Source of the DNA: Bacteroidia bacterium
GTDB taxonomy: Bacteria; Bacteroidota; Bacteroidia; Cytophagales; Cyclobacteriaceae
DNA: 64,000 nt
Assembly: GCA_030425425.1 (NCBI GenBank)
Contig: JAUIAO010000006.1
Location: forward strand, 115,188 to 179,187
Direction: 5' to 3'
The notes below the pieces were generated by a model. That model was not told where the DNA came from and did no database searches. It saw only the letters and a list, made by a program, of their open reading frames with translations. The position numbers and the translations under genes were made by a program. This document shows positions 9,975 to 18,972 of this stretch, piece by piece. Each line of letters opens with the position of its first letter. The first letter of the stretch is position 1.

Positions 9975-10004
9975 AAAAAAGCCCGAATCGAATGATTCGG
10001 GCTT
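9975..10004 (-). terminator. Intrinsic terminator after acnB
   Basis: Perfect stem GCCCGAATC-GAAT-GATTCGGGC extended by AA/TT, with TTTTTTATAG following on the minus strand. Confidence 0.9.
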
Positions 10005-10029
10005 AAATATTTATGATTTGATCGTTCCC

Positions 10030-12810
10030 TTAAGAGTTACTTAGCAATTTGCTGGAAGGTTTGAACTTTGTAAGATCAATGCCTTCTACTGCACTTTCAT
10101 ATTCTGCTAGTTTTGGTGTTCTTCCCAAAATGGTAGAGAGCACCACTACCGGTGTAGAAGAAAGCAGAGATTCCCCTTTTTTCTCCTGAGAATCTTTTAC
10201 AACCCTTCCCTGAAATAGTCGGGTCGAAGTAGCCATTACGGTATCCCCAGGCTCAGCTTTCTCCTGATTACCCATACATAAGTTACACCCTGGGCGCTCC
10301 AGGTATAACATATTTTCATATTTCGTTCGTGCTGCAGCTTTTGGGTTCGTGTCGTCAAACTCGAATCCAGAGTATTTTTGAAGCACTTCCCAGTCTCCTT
10401 CAGCCTTCAATTCATCGACAATATTGTAAGTAGGAGGAGCTACAACTAATGGAGCTTTGAATTCTACCTTACCTTGTTGCTTCTCAACGTTTTTAAGCAT
10501 TTGAGCAAGTATTTTCATGTCTCCTTTATGAACCATACAAGAACCTACAAATCCCAGATCTACTGATTTTTCTCCTCCATAATATGACAGAGGTCGGATG
10601 GTATCATGAGTATATCGCTTGGAAACGTCCTCATTATTCACGTCCGGATCTGCAATCATTGGCTCCACAATCTCATCCAAATCGACTACTACCTCAGCAT
10701 AGTATTTTGCATTAGCATCAGGAGTAATGGCTGGTTTTTCGCCAGATCGGATCTCATCAATTCGATTATTAGCCTTGTCTATCAAGCCTTGGAGTACCTG
10801 CTTTTCATTATCCATACCCTTCTCAATCATGATCTGGATTCTGGATTTAGCGATTTCCAGGGATTCTATCAGAGTCTCGTCTTCAGAGATACAAATCGAT
10901 GCTTTAGCTTTCATTTCAGCAGTCCAATCAGTAAACGTAAATGCCTGATCAGCTGTCAAAGTACCAATATGTACTTCAATAACTCTACCTTGAAAAACAT
11001 TTTCACCACTGAATTGCTTCAACATTTGCTGCTGTGTAGCATGAACTACATCACGAAAATCCATGTATGATTTCATCTGTCCTTTGAAGGTAACCTTCAC
11101 AGAATCAGGAATTGGCATAGAAGCCTCTCCTGTAGCCAATGCTAGCGCCACAGTACCCGAGTCTGCACCAAAAGCTACTCCTTTTGACATTCTGGTATGA
11201 GAATCACCACCAATGATGATGGCCCAGTCGTCAATGGTAATATCATTTAATACCTTATGAATCACATCTGTCATAGCGTGATACCCATCTTTTGGATCAC
11301 GCGCTGTGATGAGCCCAAAGTCGTTCATAAACTTCATCAACTTTGGAATATTAGCTTGGGCCTTCTTATCCCAAACTGAAGCTGTGTGACAACCGGACTG
11401 ATATGCACCATCCACAATCGGAGAGATAGTAGTAGCCGCCATAGATTCCAGTTCCTGTGAAGTCATTAAACCAGTAGTGTCCTGAGAACCTACAATGTTT
11501 ACCTCTACGCGCACATCAGAACCAGCATGTAATGTTTTACCAGGAGTAGTTCCAACCGCATTTCTATTAAAAATCTTTTCTACAGCCGTGAGGCCCTGTC
11601 CTTCAATAGATATTTCTTTGGATGGTGCAAATACTTCAGGTGCAGTAATACCTAATGTTTGAGCCGCGAATGTTTGTAATTTCTTCCCAAATACTACTGC
11701 GTATGAACCCCCTGCTTTGATAAATTCCAGTTTCTGTGGAGTCAACGATGATGAAATATCTATCAATTCCTGATCTCCGTTGTAAAGTTTTTTGGTTTTT
11801 GTATTGATGGTCAAAACCGTACCTGTTGCCACAGAATATGCCTCTTCTAAGACAGGATCACCATTCTCGTCTACTACTACATTGCCCTCAGCATCGGTTT
11901 TTTTCACCCAGTTTTTGAGATCTATCCCGATTCCTCCGGTTACTCCAACTGTAGTAAGGAATATTGGAGAGATTCCATTTGTTCCTGCAATGATCGGTGC
12001 AATATTGATAAACGGAACATATGGACTTGCCTGTATTCCTGTCCAAAGTGCTACATTATTTACTCCTGACATCCGTGAGGATCCCACGCCCATAGTACCT
12101 TTCTCAGCGATCAGCATCACACGCTTATCAGGATGCTGCTCTTTTAATGCTTTTAGCTCTTCTTGTTTCTCCTTATTGTGTTCGAAAATACATTGACCGT
12201 GGAGTTCGCGATCAGACCTGGAATGTGCATCAGCTCCAGGTGAAAGCAAATCGGTAGATATATCTCCCTCTCCAGCAATGAATGTAACAACTTTGATCTC
12301 CTCTTGCACATCCGGGAGCTGAGTGAAAAACTCTGCATTCGCGTAGCTCTCTAGCAATTCCCTTGCTATTGTATTACCTGTTTCAAAGGCCTCTTTTAAT
12401 CGTGCATAATCCGCATCATACAAAAACACCTGAGTTTTTAACACCTTGGCAGATTCATTCGCTATTTCAGCATCATCACCCAGTGCCAAATCCAGCAATA
12501 CTTCTATAGAAGGGCCTCCTTTCATGTGAGAAAGTAATTCAAAAGCAAAAGAAGGTGTGATTTCTTCTACACTCTGCTCACCTAAAATGATTTCTTTCAG
12601 AAACCTGGCCTTAACACCCGCAGCGCTGGTAGTACCAGGCAAAGTATTGTAAATAAAAAAGTTCAGTGAATCCGCTCTGTTTGGATTGTTGGTATCTTTG
12701 ATAAGCTCAATTATTTCACTTAACAATTCAGCACCGTCTATTGGCTTAGGATGAAGCCCTTGCGCTTTTCGCTCTTCGATTTCCGCTAGGTAATCATTAT
12801 ACAGGTTCAT
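10030..12810 (-). CDS. acnB: Bifunctional aconitate hydratase 2 / 2-methylisocitrate dehydratase
   Basis: AcnB-type aconitase of 926 residues with the HEAT-like N-terminal domain (residues 1-160) peculiar to this type, then the swivel domain (about 165-380) and catalytic core. Cluster-binding motifs are GSCMVHKGD and PGCNLCMGNQ near the C-terminus, with the substrate-contact segment SGCHTASVWDKKAQ. It can also dehydrate 2-methylisocitrate in propionate breakdown, and AcnB proteins can bind mRNA when the cluster is lost; both are family knowledge. It lies directly upstream of the mitochondrial-type aconitase. A candidate promoter lies about 85 nt upstream and a strong terminator follows. Confidence 0.97.
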   Translation of the reverse strand: MNLYNDYLAEIEERKAQGLHPKPIDGAELLSEIIELIKDTNNPNRADSLNFFIYNTLPGTTSAAGVKARFLKEIILGEQSVEEITPSFAFELLSHMKGGPSIEVLLDLALGDDAEIANESAKVLKTQVFLYDADYARLKEAFETGNTIARELLESYANAEFFTQLPDVQEEIKVVTFIAGEGDISTDLLSPGADAHSRSDRELHGQCIFEHNKEKQEELKALKEQHPDKRVMLIAEKGTMGVGSSRMSGVNNVALWTGIQASPYVPFINIAPIIAGTNGISPIFLTTVGVTGGIGIDLKNWVKKTDAEGNVVVDENGDPVLEEAYSVATGTVLTINTKTKKLYNGDQELIDISSSLTPQKLEFIKAGGSYAVVFGKKLQTFAAQTLGITAPEVFAPSKEISIEGQGLTAVEKIFNRNAVGTTPGKTLHAGSDVRVEVNIVGSQDTTGLMTSQELESMAATTISPIVDGAYQSGCHTASVWDKKAQANIPKLMKFMNDFGLITARDPKDGYHAMTDVIHKVLNDITIDDWAIIIGGDSHTRMSKGVAFGADSGTVALALATGEASMPIPDSVKVTFKGQMKSYMDFRDVVHATQQQMLKQFSGENVFQGRVIEVHIGTLTADQAFTFTDWTAEMKAKASICISEDETLIESLEIAKSRIQIMIEKGMDNEKQVLQGLIDKANNRIDEIRSGEKPAITPDANAKYYAEVVVDLDEIVEPMIADPDVNNEDVSKRYTHDTIRPLSYYGGEKSVDLGFVGSCMVHKGDMKILAQMLKNVEKQQGKVEFKAPLVVAPPTYNIVDELKAEGDWEVLQKYSGFEFDDTNPKAAARTKYENMLYLERPGCNLCMGNQEKAEPGDTVMATSTRLFQGRVVKDSQEKKGESLLSSTPVVVLSTILGRTPKLAEYESAVEGIDLTKFKPSSKLLSNS

Positions 12811-13269
12811 AATAGAATATTTTCAGAATTTTAAGAAGGATTGTCTCAGGTACTCATATAAATAGTAGTACCATCGCAAAAAATTAACGAGCGCAAAGTT
12901 ATTTAAATAATAAAAATGACAGGAATCAATTTTATATTGATCTGAAAAAGCGGAAGATTCTCTTCCTTATCCCTCGTTTTAATTAGAATATTATTGAAAA
13001 AGAACAGAAAGCAACCCATTTTGGATTGCTTTCGAGGATACATGATCATTATATTCAAGCCTGTATGACAAATTGAATTGCCCCACTTCGTATTTGACTG
13101 ATTAATTACATAGCGGTGAAGCAAGGGCAACAGACTGATTCAAATACATTTCTTAATTCGGTTTACGACACGTTGGTAACCAGACCATCCAAAGAAAATT
13201 ATCAATTCGTTAATCTGCGGAATTCAATCTATTAATTATCTTCCAGCAAAAATCATCAACTTCACCTAT
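12811..13269. other. 459-nt intergenic region with one hairpin
   Basis: Divergent spacer between acnB and the second PerM permease. It holds the candidate acnB promoter box (12894-12901) and a stable hairpin at 13007-13033 (GAAAGCAA / TTGCTTTC), followed on the minus strand by TGTTCTTTTTC. That looks like an intrinsic terminator with no recognisable gene in front of it, so a small minus-strand RNA starting before 13270 is possible. The 75-codon reading frame at 12903-13130 has no family features and was not accepted. Confidence 0.45.
12894..12901 (-). promoter_or_regulatory. Candidate -7 box of acnB
   Basis: Minus-strand TAACTTTG fits TAnnTTTG and lies about 85 nt upstream of the acnB start. 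The -33 element is not clear. Confidence 0.4.
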
Positions 13270-14352
13270 ATGTCAATTGTCTCCCAAAAGGTCAACCTCC
13301 AGAAAGTGGCTTACATCGTCCTCATCTTGATTGGAGTAGTGACCATGCTGGTTTATTCAGAGGAATATATCGTTCCATTCATCCTTGCTTTAATTGTTTG
13401 GTTTATTATTCATGAGCTTCGGGAGAACATTCAGCAAATTCCCTGGATGAAAAAAAACTGTCCCATGTGGCTTCAAAGTGCTATTGCCTTTGCAGTGATC
13501 AATATTGTCCTTTTCATATTTTTCGAATTATTATTCATGAGTATGTCATCCCTGATGAAGGGTATAGATAAATATGAAGTTAACCTCACCAGAACGCTGA
13601 ATGATATCAATACACTGGCGGGAATGGATATTACTTCTCAGATTTATGAGTTTGTTCAAAAAATGGATATTGCTGCTTTGGCTTCTCAGCTTGCAGACTC
13701 ACTTTCCTCTCTACTCGGCGATGCGTTCCTGATTTTGATTTATGTGTTATTCCTATTGATAGAAGAGAGTGTTTTCCCATATAAGCTCAAAGCCCTCTAC
13801 CCTGCAGAAAAACAACAGAAAAAAATCATTCAGCTCACCCATAAAATGGATCATTCCATCAGTAGGTATTTAACACTCAAAACTATCGTGAGCTTGATTA
13901 CCGGTGCATTGAGTTATTTCGTTTTATTATTATTTGATATAGATGCACCTATATTCTGGTCATTGCTCATCTTCATCCTCAATTATATCCCTACCATTGG
14001 ATCACTGATCGCCACCCTTTTTCCGGCGGCCTTCGCAGTGGTTCAGTTCGGAGAAATTGCTCCATTCCTTTATATCCTGATTGCTGTAGGTTTCATACAG
14101 GTTCTAGTAGGAAATGTAATAGAACCAAAAATGATGGGAAACTCTCTCAACATCAGCTCACTAGTAGTGATTTTATCTTTAACGATATGGGGTGCTATCT
14201 GGGGCGTAATGGGGATGATGCTCAGTGTCCCAATTACAGTAATGATGATAGTGGTATTTGAGGAAATTCCAGCGATGCGACCAGTGGCCATTTTATTATC
14301 AGAAAAAGGCAACCTCAACGTACTCAAAGATGAAGATGAGGAATCAAACTAA
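13270..14352 (+). CDS. AI-2E/PerM family membrane permease
   Basis: A 360-residue polytopic membrane protein of the AI-2E/PerM family. Hydrophobic helices lie near residues 11-48, 68-95, 150-170 and in a C-terminal block (ILNYIPTIGSLIATLFPAAFA, then IQVLVGNVIEPKMMGNSLNI) that carries the family signature. The tail is acidic (DEDEESN). The substrate is not predictable. It is followed 51 nt later by a lipoprotein gene on the same strand. It differs from the copy at 1692-2792 in most positions, so the two are old paralogues rather than a recent duplication. Confidence 0.9.
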   Translation: MSIVSQKVNLQKVAYIVLILIGVVTMLVYSEEYIVPFILALIVWFIIHELRENIQQIPWMKKNCPMWLQSAIAFAVINIVLFIFFELLFMSMSSLMKGIDKYEVNLTRTLNDINTLAGMDITSQIYEFVQKMDIAALASQLADSLSSLLGDAFLILIYVLFLLIEESVFPYKLKALYPAEKQQKKIIQLTHKMDHSISRYLTLKTIVSLITGALSYFVLLLFDIDAPIFWSLLIFILNYIPTIGSLIATLFPAAFAVVQFGEIAPFLYILIAVGFIQVLVGNVIEPKMMGNSLNISSLVVILSLTIWGAIWGVMGMMLSVPITVMMIVVFEEIPAMRPVAILLSEKGNLNVLKDEDEESN

Positions 14353-14403
14353 TTACTCAGAATATTGTTAATCGTAATAGTATAGAATACAAAAAACAAC
14401 ACT

Positions 14404-15186
14404 ATGAAATTTCAAAAATCACTAGTTGCATTATTTATCCTATCAGTAGTCGTTTACAGCTGCGGACCAGCCAAAAAAGGTGGCGAAGGAGAAAGTAAGA
14501 CTACCCAGGAAAAGAAATATAATGTCTACAAAGCTCCAGATTCCTACGAATTTCCGGAGGCACAATTGTATCTGGAAGGAAGTGGAAATGAACTGGATAC
14601 CGGAGAGACGATTTTCAAGTTTAAAGTTTCTAACTATGAACTTGGAGCCCAGACTCCAGATGCTACTGAACGAGGTTTAGCCAACTCAGGTAAAGGTCAG
14701 CATATACATTTCATTATGGATAATGACCCATATTCGGCACACTATGAACCTGAATTTTCGAAAAGATTAGATGAAGGCAATCATGTACTTCTTGCTTTTT
14801 TATCTCGGTCTTATCACGAGTCTGTGAAAAATCCAGATGCATTCATCGTTCAGGAATTTGTAGTGGGGTCACCGGAAGAATCTTCAAGCTTCGATGCTAC
14901 AGCTGAGCACATGTTTTACAGCAGGCCTAAAGGCACCTATGAAGGAAAAGATACAGAAAAACTCTTGCTCGATTTCTTCTTGTACAACACTACTTTGGCA
15001 GAGGACGGCAATAAAGTACGTGCGACAATCAACGGCGAAGAATACCTATTCACTGAGTGGGCGCCCTACTATATAGAGGGATTGGAGAAAGGAGAAGTTA
15101 CCATCAAACTAGAGCTAATTGATAATGAAGGAAACATTATCCCAGGACCGTACAATAGCGTAACAAGAAAAGTAACCTTGAAATAA
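14404..15186 (+). CDS. Lipoprotein of unknown function, DUF4399-like histidine motif
   Basis: A 260-residue lipoprotein; signal MKFQKSLVALFILSVVVYSC with the lipobox VYSC. A low-complexity charged linker (KKGGEGESKTTQEKK) follows. The mature domain has GKGQHIHFIMDNDPYSAHY, then a conserved-looking LDEGNHVLLAFLSRSYHESVKNP block. This QHIHF...H arrangement recalls DUF4399-type domains (GHHHLxxD) and could bind a metal, but the match is weak. Bacteroidetes homologues that I recall are annotated phosphopeptide-binding, without experimental support. It follows the PerM permease and ends at its own terminator. Confidence 0.75.
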   Translation: MKFQKSLVALFILSVVVYSCGPAKKGGEGESKTTQEKKYNVYKAPDSYEFPEAQLYLEGSGNELDTGETIFKFKVSNYELGAQTPDATERGLANSGKGQHIHFIMDNDPYSAHYEPEFSKRLDEGNHVLLAFLSRSYHESVKNPDAFIVQEFVVGSPEESSSFDATAEHMFYSRPKGTYEGKDTEKLLLDFFLYNTTLAEDGNKVRATINGEEYLFTEWAPYYIEGLEKGEVTIKLELIDNEGNIIPGPYNSVTRKVTLK

Positions 15187-15211
15187 CTCTCTGTAAGACA
15201 AATAATTAGTA

Positions 15212-15246
15212 GAAATCCCGGTCAAGTGATCGGGATTTCTTATTTT
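15212..15246 (+). terminator. Intrinsic terminator
   Basis: Stem GAAATCCCG / CGGGATTTC, extended inwards by GTC/GAT with loop AAGT, followed by TTATTTTT. It closes the PerM-lipoprotein unit. Confidence 0.85.
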
Positions 15247-15276
15247 TAAACACACCTAAAATTTATTTGTCTTATT

Positions 15277-15816
15277 ATGGAAACAGTACAACCAAAACTC
15301 AGTGAGCTGCTGGGGGAACACGGTTATTTGATTGTAAACCGTGGTGAAATGCTCACTGTAAAAAAGAAAAGCCCCACATTTATAGTCATGGCAGTATTAT
15401 CAATTCTTGCCGGCATTTTCACGTTCTACTTAAGCCTGGTGATGATTTTGGATTACAGAATCATTTTATTAGGATTTCTATTCATTGGTTTACCATTCAT
15501 CTACGAAAGATGGAAATACCCTAATCAAATCACCTTTGATGAAAATGAAAAGAGCCTAACATTAAAATCAGGATTGGCATACAGCCAAAAATTACGGTTT
15601 GATGATATCACTTCACTGGAAGTAGATGAATCCGTAGTAACAAGCGATACCAGTCCCTTTAAGGACGGATATCAGGATTTTATCTATGACTTCAAATTAA
15701 TCGTTGGAAGGACTAAACTCAAATTGATTAATGTGATGTTTCGAAAAGCAAGTGATGATGAGATCAAACAGATTGCTAGTTTCTTTTCAGAAAAACTTCA
15801 ATTGAAAACAAAGTAG
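15277..15816 (+). CDS. Two-helix membrane protein of unknown function
   Basis: A 179-residue protein with two adjacent transmembrane helices near residues 32-75 (FIVMAVLSILAGIFTFYLSL and IILLGFLFIGLPFIY). A soluble C-terminal domain has PH-like alternating strands (QITFDENEKSLTLKSG, LRFDDITSLEVDE, FKLIVGRTKLKLINVMF). The layout resembles bacterial PH-domain or YcxB-like membrane proteins, but no named family is certain. It stands alone between a terminator upstream and a convergent propeller-protein gene 19 nt downstream. Confidence 0.75.
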   Translation: METVQPKLSELLGEHGYLIVNRGEMLTVKKKSPTFIVMAVLSILAGIFTFYLSLVMILDYRIILLGFLFIGLPFIYERWKYPNQITFDENEKSLTLKSGLAYSQKLRFDDITSLEVDESVVTSDTSPFKDGYQDFIYDFKLIVGRTKLKLINVMFRKASDDEIKQIASFFSEKLQLKTK

Positions 15817-15835
15817 AGTCCCTCAGCTATAGACC

Positions 15836-16930
15836 TTAATCCACCCATTCAGCCACAAACAAATTCGTATCCCTTCCTCCTCCATTAAACCTATTTGAAG
15901 ACCACACCAAATACTTACCATCCGGACTAAACATTGGAAAAGAGTCAAAAACTTCATCATAAGTGATTCGCTCCAATCCTGTACCATCGATATTCACCAT
16001 ATACAGATTGAAAGGGAATCCTCTTTTAGCTTCATGATTGGATGAGAAAATCACTTTTTCACCTGAAGGATGAAAAAATGGTGCCCAATTTGCATTCCCC
16101 AATTCCGTGATCTTCTTCATGTCTGAACCATCGACATTGCAAATGTAAAGTTCCATTTCAGTGGGCTGTACCAATCCTTTTACCAACAAGTCCTTATAAA
16201 CCTTAATTTCTTCATCGGTTTTTGGTCGGGAAGACCTGAAAATCAACTTAGTCCCATCAGGAGAGAAAAATGCACCTCCGTCATATCCCAATTCGTCAGT
16301 AATCTGTATTACATCAGATCCGTCCAGCTTCATTGTGTACAATTCCAAATCTCCGGAGCGCATAGAGGTAAATACAATTCGATCACCTTTCGGAGAAACG
16401 GTTGCCTCGGCATCATATCCTTCTTTATCAGTGAGCTGAGCTACAATATTACCGCCCAAATCAGCAACAAAAATATCATAGTCCTCATAGATCGGCCACA
16501 CGTATTTTCCATCTACGGACCTTGGAGGATCTGCCGGACAAAGAGAATCACCAAGATGAGTAGATCCATATACGATCGTAGTATCTCCTGGAAGAAAATA
16601 AGAACAGGTAGTTCTTCCCTTTCCCGTGCTAATCAGAGGTAATTCCTGACCTCTTTTTGCATCGGCCACATTCATCAAAAAGATCTGATCACATGATACC
16701 CCCCATTCAGAGTAATCTGATTGAAATATTAGCTGATCTCCACCAAATGACCAATAAGCCTCTGCGTTGTTACCACCAAATGTTAATTGTCTAACATTTT
16801 TCAAGTGAATTTCCTTTTCATATTTCAGACTGTCTGATACCTCAGAGGATTCCGATTCAGTCGTCTTTTGACTCTTTGTATTGCACGAAAACACTAAAAC
16901 AGCGAAGAATATGTAAATAAGATGTCTCAT
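15836..16930 (-). CDS. TolB-like WD40/PD40 beta-propeller lipoprotein
   Basis: A 364-residue lipoprotein (MRHLIYIFFAVLVFSC, lipobox VFSC). The body is made of PD40-type propeller blades; repeats include ATVSPKGDRIVFTSMRSGDLELY, AFFSPDGTKLIFRSS and PMFSPDGKYLVWSSNR. Its propeller resembles that of TolB and of the N-terminal part of prolyl oligopeptidase-type proteins, but there is no peptidase domain. It probably sits in the periplasm or on the outer membrane and binds protein or peptide partners. It is divergent from the M28 peptidase gene with only 41 nt between starts, suggesting linked roles in extracellular peptide handling (inference). Confidence 0.9.
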   Translation of the reverse strand: MRHLIYIFFAVLVFSCNTKSQKTTESESSEVSDSLKYEKEIHLKNVRQLTFGGNNAEAYWSFGGDQLIFQSDYSEWGVSCDQIFLMNVADAKRGQELPLISTGKGRTTCSYFLPGDTTIVYGSTHLGDSLCPADPPRSVDGKYVWPIYEDYDIFVADLGGNIVAQLTDKEGYDAEATVSPKGDRIVFTSMRSGDLELYTMKLDGSDVIQITDELGYDGGAFFSPDGTKLIFRSSRPKTDEEIKVYKDLLVKGLVQPTEMELYICNVDGSDMKKITELGNANWAPFFHPSGEKVIFSSNHEAKRGFPFNLYMVNIDGTGLERITYDEVFDSFPMFSPDGKYLVWSSNRFNGGGRDTNLFVAEWVD

Positions 16931-16971
16931 AGTTTTAATTTAGTCACAGCGAAACTAAACATACTTTTCGG

Positions 16972-18207
16972 ATGATGCGACTATACGTTTTTATAATCAT
17001 CTCACTTGTAATTGTGAGTTGTTCCAAACCAGAAATCACAAACCCCATTGATCAGCTAAAAGCAGATGTTGCTTTATTGGCCAGTGACTCTCTGGAAGGG
17101 CGTGAAGTTGGCACTATCGGAGAAGATAAGGCGGCAGCATATTTGGCCTCAAGACTTAAAAACTTAGGCTTAGAGCCGAAAGGAACAGATGGGTATTTAC
17201 AGGCTTTTTACGTGAATAAATCAAATAATCCCCATGAAAAAGAGTCTATTTCTTCAAAAGATTCTCTAGGTGGCATAGCAGGAGAAAATGTCATCGGATA
17301 CATCAATAACCCGGGGGATGAAATTATTATCCTTGGTGCTCATTTTGATCATCTGGGATACGGTGGTTTATCATCTCTCTATCGTGGAGATTCGGCCATA
17401 CACAATGGAGCAGATGATAATGCCAGTGGTACAGCAGCATTACTTTACCTGGCAGAAGAGTTATTGAAAAAACCAATTCAGAGGGATGTAATGATACTGG
17501 CATTCTCTGGAGAGGAAAAAGGACTTTGGGGTTCGAATTATTTTTCAAAGAACCCGACGATTGATCTCGAAAAAGTAGATTATATGATCAATATGGATAT
17601 GATCGGCCGATTAGATACTGCCAAAGGGATAGCCATACACGGAGTAGGAACAGCACCTAATTGGTCTGAGGAAATAGATCAGGCGAACACTTTTAATCTC
17701 AAAGTGATTAAAAAAGAATCTGGCGTAGGTCCTTCTGATCATACTTCCTTTTACCTACAAGATATTCCGGTACTTCATTATTTCACCGGACAGCATGAAG
17801 ATTACCACCGCCCAAGTGACGATGTGGATTTAATCAATTTTGAGGGAATCAAGACGGTTGCAGATCACATCCTCAATGTTGTCAGATCGCTGGAGGATCA
17901 ACCAAAATTAGCTTTTCAAAAGACCAAAGATGAAAGCAAATCCGGACCGAAATTTACTGTTACACTTGGTGTAGTTCCAGATTACATGTTTGATGGCAAG
18001 GGCGTGAGAATAGATGGTGTGAGTGAAGACAAACCAGCTCAAAAGGCGGGATTAGTAAAAGGAGATGTTGTGGTCCAGCTAGGAGATAGTACGGTTACAG
18101 ATATGATGAGCTATATGCGTGCTCTTTCCTCATTTAGCTCAGGTGACAAGACCGTAGTGAAAGTGAAAAGAGATAAGGAAGAGTTAGCATTTGATATCCA
18201 GTTTTAA
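16972..18207 (+). CDS. M28 family zinc aminopeptidase with C-terminal PDZ domain
   Basis: A 411-residue lipoprotein (MMRLYVFIIISLVIVSC). The M28 metal ligands are visible in order: HFDHLGYGG, NGADDNASGTA, SGEEKGLWGS, DMIGR and GPSDHTSFY, so the enzyme should hold two zinc ions and release N-terminal residues or act as a glutaminyl cyclase-like member. Residues from about 325 form a PDZ domain (TLGVVPDYMFDGKGVRIDGV, AQKAGLVKGDVVVQLGD). The stop overlaps the start of the next lipoprotein gene by one base (TAATG), indicating translational coupling. Two ATGs start the protein in tandem; the first is given. Confidence 0.93.
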   Translation: MMRLYVFIIISLVIVSCSKPEITNPIDQLKADVALLASDSLEGREVGTIGEDKAAAYLASRLKNLGLEPKGTDGYLQAFYVNKSNNPHEKESISSKDSLGGIAGENVIGYINNPGDEIIILGAHFDHLGYGGLSSLYRGDSAIHNGADDNASGTAALLYLAEELLKKPIQRDVMILAFSGEEKGLWGSNYFSKNPTIDLEKVDYMINMDMIGRLDTAKGIAIHGVGTAPNWSEEIDQANTFNLKVIKKESGVGPSDHTSFYLQDIPVLHYFTGQHEDYHRPSDDVDLINFEGIKTVADHILNVVRSLEDQPKLAFQKTKDESKSGPKFTVTLGVVPDYMFDGKGVRIDGVSEDKPAQKAGLVKGDVVVQLGDSTVTDMMSYMRALSSFSSGDKTVVKVKRDKEELAFDIQF

Positions 18208-18902
18208 TGAAACTCACTGCCCTTCTTATTCCTCTCATTCTACTTTTATCCTGCGGTGAACAAACTCCAGCGGAGCGTATTGTCAATAAGCATCTGAAAG
18301 CTGTGGGAAAAACCAACAAAATCAAAACACTCGAAACTGCTGCAAAATGTAGCGGACCAGACGGCAACTATATCACAAAGACATCTTCCTCATTCAGAAG
18401 TGACTATGTGCTGTTCCAACAAGATTATAGCTATAAGTCGGCTTTTTATTCTGTCGTTTATTCAAAAGAAAAAGGATTTGGACTGGACTCTTCCTACATT
18501 TCACAAGGACCTTTGTCAACAACCGTCATTGCTGTATTAAAGGCACATGAATTTCATGAAATGATGATGCAACCTCAGACACGATACTTTTCGATGCAGC
18601 TTGGGGGTGACACAACGTTCTATGGACAAAAATGTCAGTACATTGATGCCGTGGATCATTTAGATCTACCTGTAAAGCTATATTTTGATAGCCAAACACA
18701 CTTAATGGCTGGAATCTCCCAGGCTAATCCTTTCAGCAAAGGCGAGGTTATAAGTGTTCATTTTTTAGAATGGACTAACCAAAATCAAATCAAATTATTT
18801 ACTCAGCTAGAAATCGATCAGGGAAAAAATGACCATTATGATTTTGATTATTTCGAAATAGAGTGGAACAATCCAGATTTTCGAAAATTGAAAGTAGAAT
18901 AA
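18207..18902 (+). CDS. Lipoprotein of unknown function coupled to the M28 peptidase
   Basis: A 231-residue lipoprotein; signal MKLTALLIPLILLLSC with lipobox LLSC. The mature start PAERIVNKHLKAVGKTNKIKTLETAA resembles the N-terminus of Bacteroidetes outer-membrane lipoprotein-sorting-like (LolA/LolB-type beta) proteins, followed by strands ending in a KLYFDSQTHLMAGI hairpin. That fold guess is weak. Its start overlaps the M28 stop by one nucleotide, so the two are made together. Nothing points to a specific substrate. Confidence 0.8.
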   Translation: MKLTALLIPLILLLSCGEQTPAERIVNKHLKAVGKTNKIKTLETAAKCSGPDGNYITKTSSSFRSDYVLFQQDYSYKSAFYSVVYSKEKGFGLDSSYISQGPLSTTVIAVLKAHEFHEMMMQPQTRYFSMQLGGDTTFYGQKCQYIDAVDHLDLPVKLYFDSQTHLMAGISQANPFSKGEVISVHFLEWTNQNQIKLFTQLEIDQGKNDHYDFDYFEIEWNNPDFRKLKVE

Positions 18903-18972
18903 AGCAAGTGGTTTCATAAGATTCCACCGGTCAGATTTTTTATAGTGGGCAAAATTTTTTAACTCCGATTAC

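Noticed and set aside
12903-13130. 75-codon minus-strand reading frame
   Set aside because: No signal peptide, domain or start-site support, and it runs through a terminator-like hairpin; treated as chance.
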